Positions 47,858-58,513 of a stretch of DNA of 64,000 bases are shown in pieces; the first letter of the stretch is position 1, and each line of letters starts with the position of its first letter. A program made the position numbers and the translations under genes. This DNA is from Lateolabrax maculatus (taxonomy: Eukaryota; Chordata; Actinopteri; Acropomatiformes; Lateolabracidae). The stretch lies in NCBI GenBank assembly GCA_031216445.1, contig CM062218.1, forward strand, positions 21,055,501-21,119,500, written 5' to 3'. The notes beneath the pieces are model-generated. The model was not told the origin of the DNA. It did no database searches and saw nothing but the letters and a program-made list of their open reading frames with translations.

Positions 47858-47944
47858 ATAATAGAACTCTTTGACCCACTTACACACACCAAGGTCAACA
47901 AAAATCTGACAGACTTAGACAATACATTTCTTAGTAGAAAATGC

Positions 47945-48560
47945 AATTTCTCACCTTACGGCTTCATCTTTGCGTCTTATACAGCCATTTTCCTCGTCTT
48001 TCTCTACAAGATGTCTAAAGATCCTCTTCGCTCAACTGCTGGAACTTCAGTATTCCTTTAAAATCACAGCAAATGTCCCTGATTGGCTGAGATCTGGAAG
48101 TCAGCTGTGCAATAATACAGTTCCTAAATGTTACATTAAGAGCCTCCTGTGTTAATAATGCGCACTGCTACGGGTGAACTCAGGTGGGATGCCATTTGCA
48201 TGGGCTATATTTTGAGCTTTGTCAAGAGAAAGAAATTATTTCTTGCTTTAGAGCTTCAAATGTTTGCCGCTTCCTGATCCTAAGGCAGGCTGCCACTCTG
48301 CAGGAGCACATTCCTATCTTCAATATGCTCCAGTATTTTTACCTAGACAGTGCACTTGACAACTACTGTAAATGGTGTGAAATATTCTCCCAGTCCTTGC
48401 GCATCCGATTAGGCCTTGTTGGATAATTTGCCGGATGGTATTATGTAATCAAGAGCTTCAATCACACTGGAGAGGTGGCGAGCAATAGGTCTTACTGCAT
48501 CAATACCCGCACTCCAATATGACATGCGATAAATAAACAGATATTGAAGTGTGCATATTA
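47945..48560. promoter_or_regulatory. Candidate conserved non-coding block
   Basis: 600 bases of base-balanced, repeat-free DNA inside a transposon-rich region, with an ATTTGCAT octamer (about 48,194-48,201), CTGATTGGCTGA (CCAAT-type on the minus strand, about 48,079) and TAATCAAG/ATAAATAAACAGATA homeodomain/forkhead-like cores near its end. At the left edge the minus strand has CGTAAG|GTGAGA (about 47,952-47,963), a fair 5' splice site, with open sequence before it containing VEKDEENG. It could be an enhancer or a small exon; conservation cannot be tested here. Confidence 0.3.
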
Positions 48561-49010
48561 GCTATACAGCTCCTATGTCTTTCTGCTTTAATAGGTACAC
48601 TGCCAATAAGACACCAAAGAAATTAAATAAATTATTTTGAACATGCTTTTATTAAACAAATTGCACATGAATACCCAATCAATTAAACAGAACATTCATT
48701 TAAATAAGAAGTATCTAAAAAAAAATGCTCCCTTTAAAATACTTCTTCTGAACTCAACAAAAACATATTTTACCATACAGTGTTGAAATAAAAAGATGGC
48801 AAGTCAAATCTATGCCCTTTATCACTCAGAAACAGTGACAGGAAACCTCTTAAGATAATATAAAATATATAGCAAATATATATAAAATATATATAAAATA
48901 GTTTTTACAACTTTAATTCCCACTTTTGAAAAACACGACTCTGTCCCTTCTGGCTGTGATATTGTCATCAGTCAGGGATGTGTTAGAGATCTTTTAATAC
49001 GTGTAAAAAT
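48561..49010. other. AT-rich gene-free stretch
   Basis: Strongly AT-rich, with AAATATATATAAAAT-type repeats at 48,855-48,905. No exon or element recognised. Confidence 0.5.
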
Positions 49011-49012
49011 AC

Positions 49013-50022
49013 GTGTTCAGGAAGGCCCCTGGTCCAGAGCACATTTTTGGGTCCACATTGCAACACTGTGCTGACCGGCTTAGCGGTGTCCTCCACCACA
49101 TTGTCCAGATGTCACTTGATTGTAACCAAATCCCTGCTACCTGGAAATCTTCCACTGTGATACCTGTCCCAAAGAACACCAATCTTAGGCAACTTCATGA
49201 TTTTAGACCTAATATCATTAATAATCAAAAACGTATTATTAAAAACCTTGTTCTGTAAACTGTGGATGGAAAATTTGATCCACTGCAATTTGCTTACCAG
49301 GCAGGGAGACATATGGAGGATGCAAAGCGTTTAATACTCCTGCAACCTATATCAACACTTTTTTTTGATGCAGCCACATCTTTAAATAGAAAGGTTGCAA
49401 TGTGATCATAATTTGCCTCACCAGCTTGTATCATGGACAAGAGCAGAACGTTTCTGTAAATGGTCAGTTCTCGGACTATGTAGCTACGGCACCACGCTCG
49501 CCAAAAGGGTGTATGCTTTTTTTGAGAACACTGCGTTGCTGTCCCTTCTCAAACTTCCTGGAATTAGATGTATCTTAAACCAAGGAACTGATTATTGATT
49601 TTAGACATAACAGAGATGCAGCCAAATGGTTACATTATTCAAATATTTGTACACTATTTTCATTGATCATCTTAAATCTATATGAACACTAAGACTATTG
49701 TCAGTCAGTCCCGTCAATCTGTCATTTTTATAATCTTTTATAGAAATTGTTATGTGTTTTTCTTTTAATCTGCTGATTTCACAGCCTCACAGTCAACGTT
49801 AAAATCTGTTCTAAGATCACCGGAATGAAACAAAGAGATCTGAATTCTTTTCGCAGCCAACAAATCCTCCAGAAAGCAGCAAGTATTTTGGCTTCTTCTG
49901 GACGTGTTGTTGCATGAAGGGAATTTTTTCTGTTGCCATCAGGGCATCATTATGTTTTACCTGCTTGTAAAACTAACTGCTTTTCTAAATCTTTAATTCC
50001 CTCTGCAAATCAACTACTAAAC
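49013..50022 (+). pseudogene. LINE reverse-transcriptase domain fossil (CR1/L2/Rex1 group)
   Basis: Remnant of the polymerase that copies the element's RNA into DNA. In order: RKAPGPEHIFG and CADRLSGVLHHI with TWKSSTVIPVPK (49,013-49,258, then a TAA in the same frame), FDPLQFAYQAGR and LFFDAATSLN (family motif A, FDFSSAFN) to 49,405. The frame then shifts: QNVSVNGQFSDYVA (from 49,443), NTALLSLL (family FADDTALLSLL; the catalytic DD is lost), and ELIIDFRHNRD (49,585). The C-terminus is in one frame: FHSLTVNVKICSKITGM (49,777), QILQKAASILAS, a TGA at 49,915, LLPSGHHYVLPACKTN and SLIPSANQLLN to 50,022. Internal deletions and stops make it inactive. Same strand and order as the endonuclease piece 3.6 kb upstream. 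Confidence 0.88.
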
Positions 50023-50685
50023 GCTCCCTATGTGTTTTTTTTTTCTACCATTGTCACTGTTAGTGAATGTTTTATCTGATCTATTTAACTGTGGTTATCA
50101 AGTTTATTTATCCAAATTATTTGTAGAATCTATTCCATATTTAGCTCCCTTGTATTATTTATCAGTTTGTGTGTATGTTACTGTGTTTTGTGTACAACAG
50201 GCTGCTCCAAAGAAATTGCCCCTAGTTGGATTAATGGAGTTGTTTGTGTTGGGTGATTTGCATGCTGTTTACTTGCAGGTTCAGAGACTCAGAACATGTT
50301 ATCTGGTATCTTTCTTGTTTGTAAGCTTACAAACTCAATTTAAGCTGCACTAATCTAAATTTTCTATATTAACACTGGATCGAGTAAATGTGTAATATGG
50401 AAGAGGTGACCAACTCACAGAACTGTCACCCAACTCTGCAGCTATAAGGAGTTTTTTAGCCTCTTTAAGCTTGGTTTTCCGGCACATTTGCAGCTTGGTT
50501 CAGTGTCACTGCTGCCCAAAAAAAACTTTTTTAAGAGGCAGTCAGCGGATGTTTTTTGCATTTTTTTGCCTTTCTTGAACAGCTTGAGAGCGAAGAGGCA
50601 GATGGGAAACGGGGAGAGAGAGAAGTATGACATGCAACAAAGGTGTAATCGTACTGGTGCAGACTGAATGGATTGCAATTTAATT
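50023..50685. other. Probable LINE 3' UTR and unassigned DNA
   Basis: The first part may be the 3' untranslated region of the LINE. A plus-strand frame through 50,353 continues without any motif. Nothing else recognised. Confidence 0.4.
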
Positions 50686-50689
50686 TTTG

Positions 50690-51000
50690 CAGAGACATTC
50701 ATGGTTCCGGAGGATGAATCCCCTGGACTTTTCCTCTTACACCACGAGCAGTTTGACATTTTTAGCTTTTAGTGAACTATCTCAACAACTATTGCATGGA
50801 TAGACATGACATTTGGAACAGATATCCATGGTCCCCTGAGGGTGAATCCTCATGACTTTGGTGATCCCCTGACTTTAGAAATGTGTCAAAAGTAATGGAT
50901 GGATAACTATACAATTTGGTGCAGACATTCATGGTCTTTGTGAACTTTGTGATCCCCGAGCTTTTCCTCTAGCGCCGTCATTAGGTCAAAATTGTAAGTA
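50690..51000 (+). repeat. AAGTCAGGGG/ATTCATCCTC interspersed repeat, copy 3 (three internal units)
   Basis: Three successive versions of one module: GACATTCATGGTTCCGGAGG...CTTTTCCTCTTACACCA; GATATCCATGGTCCCCTGAG...GGTGATCCCCTGACTTT; GACATTCATGGTCTTTGTGA...GAGCTTTTCCTCTAGCGCC. Spacing between modules is about 120-130 bp. TCAACAACTATTGCATGGAT links the first two. Reverse complement of the copies at 7.4 and 24.4-24.7 kb. Confidence 0.7.
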
Positions 51001-51249
51001 CTTTGTTTTCTTGATCAAACAGTTGGGTTTTCCCTACAATGAGAATCACAGAGCCAGTAGTGGGACTGTAGAGGCGTTTAAATTGGAATCAAAAATGTCA
51101 GTGATTCTTACAGTGTCTGTTACCCACAGCTACTTAATACTGTATGAGAAACTTGTTCTTCACTTCATTTAATCCCTGCAGCGACCTGAAGATAGCAAGA
51201 CAGATATATTTATAAATCTGCAGCCTCTGACCGGACAGTAGTCAATTTT

Positions 51250-51480
51250 CAAGTCAAGTCAATTTTATTTGTATAGCGCCAAATCATAACAAAAGTTATC
51301 TCAAGACGCTTTCACATAGAGTAGGTCTAGACCATACTCTTTAAAATATTATTTACAGAGACCCAACAGTTCCCACCATGAGCAAGCACTTGGCGACAGT
51401 GGCGAGGAAAAACTCCCTTTTAACAGGTAGAAACCTCGAGCAGAACCAGGCTCTGGGTGGGCGGCCATCTGCATCGACCC
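51250..51480 (+). mobile_element. SINE-like dispersed repeat, longest copy
   Basis: CAAGTCAAGTCAATTTTATT, TGTATAGCGCCAAATCATAA, AAAGTTATCTCAAGACGC, AGGTCTAGACCATACTCT, GAGCAAGCACTTGGCGACAG, GGAAAAACTCCCTTTTAACA, GAAACCTCGAGCAGAACCAG, GGTGGGCGGCCATCTGC. This is among the most abundant repeats of percomorph genomes by recall; no protein. A 5' part recurs at 59,127-59,220, and its first bases lie in the 16,971 palindrome. Confidence 0.75.
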
Positions 51481-51840
51481 TATCTCAACAACTGTACAGT
51501 GCCATTATACTGTAGGCGGCTGTCCACTAGGTTGCTACACAATAACCACACACACCTCTACACACATCAGACTGGTCGGATCTAAATCTGTATTCTGCCT
51601 GTTAATGCAGGAGAAAATCAGCTGTTCATGTTTTATTCTTGAAGTGCAATACGAAGCAAATGCTGCTATGTCACATTTACATGATGTAACCATTTGCAAT
51701 GTGAAATATGGACGAATTATGACCAAAACAGCATCGGATTGACACGACCATAAACAAACAGCTTTACAAATTGTCATTGCACTAATTCACTTTATTTGAG
51801 TTGTTGTTGTCATGATTGATGAGGCCAGTGATGTCACTGG

Positions 51841-52005
51841 CTGAGAGTTTTTTTATGAATCACCACACCCTTTGCGCTGCTGCACATACATGAACCAGAA
51901 TAGCAGGCGAGCTTGGAAGTGCCACACTCAGTCCATGCACTCAAGACCTGCCAATCCATGTTTGTCGTTGCGCTTACACAATTAAAATAGGGAATATTTA
52001 CCTCT
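51841..52005. repeat. 165-bp direct duplication, copy B
   Basis: Partner of 47,670-47,834 (160/165 identical, no gaps). It ends at an AT-rich TAATAATAAT tract instead of the CA tract found after copy A, and starts after CACTGG. No shared flanking sequence or clear target-site duplication is visible. The separation between copies is 4,171 bp. Confidence 0.95.
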
Positions 52006-52305
52006 GGATTATATATATAATAATAATAATATAATAACATTGTTGTTGCTGAAACTACAGTTTGTTGAATAAAGTGTGCATTGCACATGTCTTTCCAAAG
52101 TGCTCCTGCTTCTTATTTGAGTTATTACACTGTCATGTTGTCTGCTGGTTATGTGGCAAAGCACTGTATCCAAATGTCTTTTGGTTTCCCACAGGAACAT
52201 AAGATAGCCAAGATACTGAAGATGTGTGTTGAGGACTGTGGACACAATGCACTTTCTGTCGATAATTATTGAGAATCTGTATGTGGTGCTTTTACCATGC
52301 ACCAC

Positions 52306-52329
52306 AAAAAAAAAAAAAAAAAAAAAAAA
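52306..52329 (+). repeat. A24 homopolymer
   Basis: Twenty-four A, possibly the tail of a retroposed copy on the plus strand. The 300 bases before it include copy B of the 165-bp unit and GTTGAATAAAGTG, a polyadenylation-signal-like AATAAA. Confidence 0.9.
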
Positions 52330-53870
52330 GCTTTAATTACAAGGACTAAGACATACTAAGAGTAAAAACAGCCTTTATCAAAGCATTTGTGAGTAGTACA
52401 TCTTCTACATGGGTAACAGTCTAACTTGCATTAAAGGACTCCCTCCATGTTGACATCCAGGCCAACATAAGCATTCATGTAGCCTACCTACTCAGTACAA
52501 CCTATCCACTGAGAGAGTCCTTGAAGCATGGTGATCCCCATTAACCAAATATTTAAGTGTGCTCAAACCAGTCATTCGTGCTTCGGGAAAGGCTCAGAGC
52601 AGAGCATCTTGAGGACACCTGCACATCTTGAATCACAGGCACGTTGGAGGTATAGTTATGCAATAATTTCTCATCTTTGAAAGTCAGTAAGTTAGATATA
52701 ATTACCTTACATGACCTAGATAGCTTTAGACTGCCATTGCCTTTCTACAGTCTGTGTTATTTGTCCTTTTTCACGTTTCTAAAACTCCAAACCGACAAAA
52801 CACCATATGTTAAACCATCACATAGTTTTGATGTGCAACTGAATAACTCCCAACGTCCGCTTAAAACCTGGCTCAGTTTCAGAGCATCATCATGGGAAAG
52901 TCCTCCAGATGCCCCTGATTGCAGGGTTTGTCAGTGAGAGTCTGAGGAGGGTCTAATCAGGTAGTTCAAGAGGAACATGAATGAAAAGAATGGCGTTGGG
53001 AACTGATTTTTAAGCGCTACCTGTTGTCTTCCAGGGAGATGCAGGTGACTCATTGTTAATGGTTTCCAAAAGACTGGAGGAAAATAGTCAACCGTTTTAA
53101 GAATGTTCCACTTATTGTGCACTTATTATGCACGCATTCTGTCCTACAGATTCTACAGTGAGCAACAGTGAGTCAATGCCCTGAGCTGATCCACGGAGTG
53201 GGTCAAGTAATGCAATGCCAAATATTGTAGCTTTTGTATAGTACTTTCTGCTGCACACCCCAGCCTTACAAAACCCCTGCTGCTTTCACTCAGTGTCAAA
53301 ATGCCTGCAGTTGCAATGCCCAAAGTTCAAATTATTTAAAGCAAACACATACAAGACTAGGGGTCTCAAAATGAAATTACCTGGGGGCCACAAGCCAGGT
53401 TGTTCTTCCCTAGGGAAGGCACTTGAACATTTGGCAGGAAAAGAAATCCTCGATACAAACTCTGTACACTCTGAGGCTGAACATCTTCTCTTTCTCTTTC
53501 CTTTCCCTTGTAGCCAGGACACTGCTATAACTGTCAAAGGGATACTTTGACCATTTTCATCCGGCAGAGTTTTGCTGGCAAATCTGGGTAACACCTGCGG
53601 AATTCCTCCTGTGCAGGCAACATGTAGGAAAGGTAAAGATTGTTCATTTGAGAATACTATCCATATTGTAATCATACAAAGTCGGTTGAATGTCTGCAAA
53701 GTATCCCTTTAAGTAGCAGATAATGAGATTATATTCCTGGAGAACTAAGCCAAGGTCAGCGGCAGCGGCAAGGGGATAGAGGGTGGCTGCTGCTCTCATG
53801 GAGGTTTTATGAAGCATCGGTCAAAATGTCTTGGTGTAGCACAGGGTTCTCAAACTGCACTAAAACCAAC
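52330..53870. other. Gene-free stretch
   Basis: A GGGGTCTCAAAATGAAATTACCTGGGGGCC-like stretch at 53,361-53,392 is recalled as part of a dispersed fish repeat, with a GAGGCTGAACATC piece nearby. Longest frame is 137 codons on the minus strand (53,286-53,699), with no domain. No exon accepted. Confidence 0.45.
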
Positions 53871-53874
53871 ACTT

Positions 53875-53937
53875 AACTGGAGTCAAATTCCATATATGTG
53901 TACGTATACATGGCCAGTAAAGCTGATTCTGATTCTC
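53875..53937 (+). mobile_element. LINE 3' tail
   Basis: CTGGAGTCAAATTCCATATA, TGTGTACGTATACATGGCCA, GTAAAGCTGATTCTGATTCT. This 'CAAATTCC..TATGTGTA..ATGGCCAATAAAGCTGATTCTGATT' tail is the well-known 3' end of a CR1/L2/Rex1-group LINE. No coding part precedes it. Confidence 0.7.
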
Positions 53938-54335
53938 ACTTTGAAACCCCTGCACTAGACCAAGACTTTAAGACCCATACAGTAGATCAAGACTGAGAAA
54001 CAATCTTGGGGGCAACATCAGCTTCAGTGCATCTTTAGGCTATAATGTGACTGGAGGTTCCGTGAAAGGTCAATCTCAACGTTTTGCTCTAGTACAGGGG
54101 TCTACCTACACTAGATGAAGACTTTGAAATCCCTGAGCTCGACAAAAACTTGACCCCTTCAGAGAACCATGACTCTAAGGCCTCTCAGCCTAATACTTTG
54201 GGCACTTGTGCACTTTGTGCACTAGACCAAGACTTTGAGACCCTCACACTAGACTAAATCCTGACCCCTGCATCAGACCAATAGTAGACTAAGACTTTGA
54301 GGCCCCTGCATAAGACCAAGACTTTGAGACTGACT
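53938..54335. repeat. Degenerate minisatellite, about 26-27 bp unit
   Basis: Several units close to CTGCACTAGACCAAGACTTTGAGACCC: best copies start near 53,950, 54,221 and 54,296, with decayed copies between (TACACTAGATGAAGACTTTG, CACACTAGACTAAATCCTGA, ATAGTAGACTAAGACTTTGA). It starts directly after the LINE tail, so it may have grown from that 3' end. Confidence 0.7.
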
Positions 54336-56660
54336 TTTTTCCTTGTACAGCTTTGTATAGTACAATAAACAGCTTATGTGTCAAATCTCTTTATCCGTAG
54401 CAGTATGATACACAACGTATTGTTAGAGTCAAGAATCAATGGTCTTTGCATTCATTTCAACACTCATTATTGCCTCAGGAGGCTGCCTGGTTAGCATCGT
54501 CTCTACACATTTGTGTACATATGTTTCCGTCCATGATGATCATGTGAACAGCTGGTGGTGAGTCAAATATGCACATCCACTCTGTAACTGTAACACAGAC
54601 AGCTGATCAATCATCTGATCCAATGTATTGTAACCTGATCTAATATTACTCCAATGATGTTTGTATGGCCTACATGGGCTGTTTTCAGTGGATGTTAATG
54701 GGTTTTGAACTGTGGGAGATTTTAGCTTAACAACGCTTTTAGACTGGTGATACCTTATCTTAATGACTGTACTCAGATACATGTATTTAGAAAAACAGGC
54801 TCTTTCTTTCTTTCGTTCCTTCCCTTTTTCTTTCCCTTTTGGCTGTGTGGCGTTTTGATAAGAAAGTCTTCCTATTGAGTTTGACAAGACAATTGTTCTT
54901 CCAGAGTGGTCTTAAAGAGTTTTCCATCAACAACAGGTTGGAATTTAACAGTAAGTCAGTCACTGAGCCTTCTGAGAAATCATCGTCCTGCTGGAAACTT
55001 GTCAATAACCTTATCCGAACTGCTGTACTTTTAGAGACATGGCGATGTCTCTAAAAGTAAGTCAGATGGGACAAGAAACACAAGTCAAGAAACAAACGAT
55101 CAGACATGTTGTAAACAAACCCCCGGGTTAGCTAAGTTTATTTGGAAGAGAAAATGAGGGCCAATGGTGATTGGGAGACTCTTAAAGAACTGCTACAACT
55201 GACTGCAAAGCAAAGTTCAGTCATGACCACTATGACAAAAATACTTGATCTACATGCAGTAGATATATTTGCAGTTGTATGTATTTGGCAGTATGCTCTG
55301 TTCTGGGACCTCCCTGCCCTTCCATGCACACACATGGAAAGCCTAAGGCAGGGAGAGCAGCAGCAAGAACCCCCCGTAGGCTACAGAACAGAGCAGCATC
55401 AATGACAACAGAAATGACATTGATAAGTTAAACACAGCATGAAGGGAGGAGCTGGGGTGGAGGTGGGTTGTGAAGCGGCTTGCGGAGGAATCAGCCAGGA
55501 TAGGCAGGCTGAAGCAGCTTAAATATGGCGCCCTGAATGAGACCGCCAACTGATGCGTGGAAGGAAATCAGCTGATCCATCAGCTGATGTGGCTCCTGGA
55601 TTGCAACGGTCAGCTGATGTAGCTGGGATATTGAGCTGAGCTTGACTCCGTGGCCTGCCTGAACTAACGCGATGCTCAATTTGTAAAAAAACTGAATTGT
55701 CCTTAAAAAGTGTAACAGTTCTTTAGGGGATCTACAGTAATTCGGGTGTTTTTTCCCGCACATACCTGTATACCGGTTGTTATAGGCAGTGAGGATCTAC
55801 ACCACATTCTGCGTTATAAATACATAAATATGAAGTACAAAATGAACTGCAACTTGAACAGGTTGCTTTAAAAAGGTCAATGGCCAGCAATTAAATGACA
55901 ACCAAAAAAATGTACCTGCTTCTTCTGTTATTAGAAAAATGAGAACTGTAATTATGTGACAATACTCATCCCAATATTTCTCCCTGTAAGATTTCCAAGA
56001 TTTCTTATTATTTCTTAACTTTGCCAAGACTCCGGGGCGCCGTTAGGGGGAAAACCCCCGAATGGGCTCGACAGGGGCGCTGCAGCACATTTACAGTGTC
56101 AGAGATTGTGTTGAAATGTTATCAAGGCCATTAGGGCCAAATTCTAACTGTATCAACAAAACTCAACAAAACAAGTTAAAATGACTTGTGACATGCAGCA
56201 TAAAGTGACTGCTGTCTGACATCACTCTAACTGTTACTTGCCACTTTTTTATTTTGATGATTACCTTGTTTCTGCCTTGTGGAAGTTGTCTGTGGAACTT
56301 TTCGGACGTTAAGCTTGATATTCTAGACCATCCACACATGAACACGCCTCTGCCGGACCAAAGTCATTATTTTCTAGTACAAAGAAGTTCTTGAATCAAT
56401 CTGCTCCGTATTCCTCAGACGCTTCCTTCAAACAGCGCGCTTCTCATTTTTTGTGGTTTGTCTGAAGTGCCATCCAGCAATGAAAAAAAACAAAAACAGC
56501 TGACCTTGTGAACCCGTCCTCTCTCTGATCTCCTCCACCTATAAATAAAGTATCTGGGTGCAGTTGAGTGCCCGCTCCCTCTGGCAACTGGGGCATTTTG
56601 TTCTGGGAGCTGTCAAGTAGAGTTACAATCAACTTCAACTCAGAGCCCTCCAGACCAGTT
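54336..56660. other. Gene-free stretch with E-box cluster
   Basis: TTTCTTTCTTTCGTTCCTTCCC at 54,803-54,825 is pyrimidine-rich. Three CAGCTGAT boxes lie at 55,569-55,617. A minus-strand 5' splice-site-like ATACAG|GTATGT occurs near 55,765 without a convincing exon. A short CpG patch lies at 56,032-56,084. No gene accepted. Confidence 0.4.
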
Positions 56661-56675
56661 CACACACACACACAC

Positions 56676-56715
<40 letters not shown>
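56661..56715 (+). repeat. (CA)n microsatellite
   Basis: About 27 CA units with one CG interruption at 56,679-56,680. Confidence 0.95.
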
Positions 56716-56721
<6 letters not shown>

Positions 56722-57810
56722 ATACAAACATCTCATAACCAGTTGTTTCACAGGTCACCATGCAGGTGAAGTAACATTAACCAGAGAGTGAAACCAGCCC
56801 CGGGCACGGCCTCTGGTAGTTTGATTGTTAAAACGTAATATTTCAGAGACAACATGTCTTGTGGACTAATGCTTCAAGAAGTACTGCATCGTGCTCAAGG
56901 TCATGCATTAAATATGTTATAAGTACTATGTGACCCAGCAGAGGCGTAATTTGGTGGTGAAAGGTGAGCCATCTGAAATGTCTTGTTATCCATGCAGAGC
57001 ACTTAAGCCACCTCTTTAGGTGGCTTCTTAATGTCCACCACCTTGCTCACACAACAGTCAGCCTTTTAATGAGGGTTAGTGTAGCCCCTTCTGTTGATTT
57101 GTTGATGGAGGAAAAGATGGAGCGGGAATGTGGTTTTATATGTTCTTCTGGTTTGGATTATGGTCCGGCTATTTCTGTATCATGCTTATTAACCACTTCA
57201 AACATTTAGCTGTTTCAGCTGAAAGACAGCTGAAAGTTTGCTTAAAATTGTGAGTGAACTGAACTGAACTGTTTTGGGTTTCATTCGTTTTTCTCATGTA
57301 ATGTAAGGCTGAGTTTGATAAACTATAGACCTTAAAGTGAACTGAAGTCATTGTTTAAAAAATAATTAACAATATTGTTTTTACAAATGAAAAGTTGAAT
57401 TTAAAAGCAACAAAACCCACTCTTACACAGTTCGGTTCACTCTTTCTGCTGCTCCAGCTTTACTGGTCTGGTATGACCAATACAGTAGTTTATGGTGGGT
57501 GAAACTTTAGAAAGATATTGCTGTGTAACTTACAGAGTCAGTTTGCTGATATTAACACTTAGCCCCACTGAAACTGGATTTATTTCTCTAGAGCAGGTGG
57601 GGTTATTTTAACATCAGTGATTTAATCCTGTCCAGGGACGTTGAGTCCACATTTTGCTTCATCACGTTAACAGTTGTAGGCAGAAGAGCTCCTACAGGTC
57701 GACATCACAGGACATGTCAAATATGTAATCAAACTTGGCAATAGAAGTTAAAAACATTCTTGTGAGGATGCAATGAGGCCTTGGATGTCTTCCACTATAA
57801 CACAGCTCAT
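56716..57810. other. Gene-free stretch
   Basis: Contains a perfect 8-bp stem with 6-nt loop (57,005-57,026). No exon or repeat family recognised. Confidence 0.5.
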
Positions 57811-57812
57811 GC

Positions 57813-58513
57813 AGTGTTGGACTAATTGTACTAATACTACAATGCAAAAATACTCCATTACGAGTAAAAATCCTGGATTTGATATCCTATTTAAGTTGAA
57901 GTATACAACAGCAAAACTGCTTGAAGTATAAAAGTAAAATTCTAGGTTCTGCAGGAAAATGGCCCCTGTGACTAATATATTTTTATAAAAGACATTATGT
58001 CTTATATATTATGTAATATATATTAATATATTATGTCTAATATATTATATTTTAGTTCACTCACAATTGCGGTTGTGTAAAAGTCTTGGGCCTCAAACTG
58101 TTGAGCCTCAATCTAAATGAAACCATGTGAGAAGTTCAGAGGAGAAAAGTCTCTTTAATGGAACTGATAATAACTCAGACATCTGACATGTGAAAAGAGG
58201 CCTCAACGACACTGACTCCTTTTTGTAAGGGGACACAGGTCAAACAGGTTGGGAACGACCGGTTTAATGTTTAACAATGTGTTGTATTTTACTATTTGAT
58301 TTTCTGATTTTCAATGATCTTAATGTGGAGAGTAACTCGTAACTGTAGCTGTCAAATAAATGTAGAGAAGTAACAAGTAAACTATTCCCCTTTGGAGTGG
58401 AAGTGTAAAGTAGAATACAATATATGGGACAGTATATTATTATACAGTGTTATTAAGCAGCACAGTCCTTAAACACAACCTGAAACAATAGACAGTATAT
58501 TATTATACAGTGT
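57813..58513. repeat. AGTAC-rich interspersed repeat, copy
   Basis: GTTGGACTAATTGTACTAAT, AATACTCCATTACGAGTAAA, AATCCTGGATTTGATATCC, TTGAAGTATAAAAGTAAAAT, CTGCAGGAAAATGGCCCCTG, then an AT-rich part; later GAGAGTAACTCGTAACTGTA, TGTCAAATAAATGTAGAG, GGAGTGGAAGTGTAAAGTAG. Same vocabulary as 60,690-61,445 and 3,160-3,352. The middle (58,060-58,260) may be unrelated insertion. It ends in a 22-bp direct repeat (58,429-58,450, 58,492-58,513). Confidence 0.6.

Noticed and set aside
53938..54335. Spaced repeats considered as CRISPR-like
   Set aside because: Units are contiguous and degenerate without uniform spacers; vertebrate minisatellite.
57005..57026. 8-bp stem, 6-nt loop followed by T-containing sequence, like a bacterial terminator
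   Set aside because: Host DNA is vertebrate; no operon or gene end nearby.
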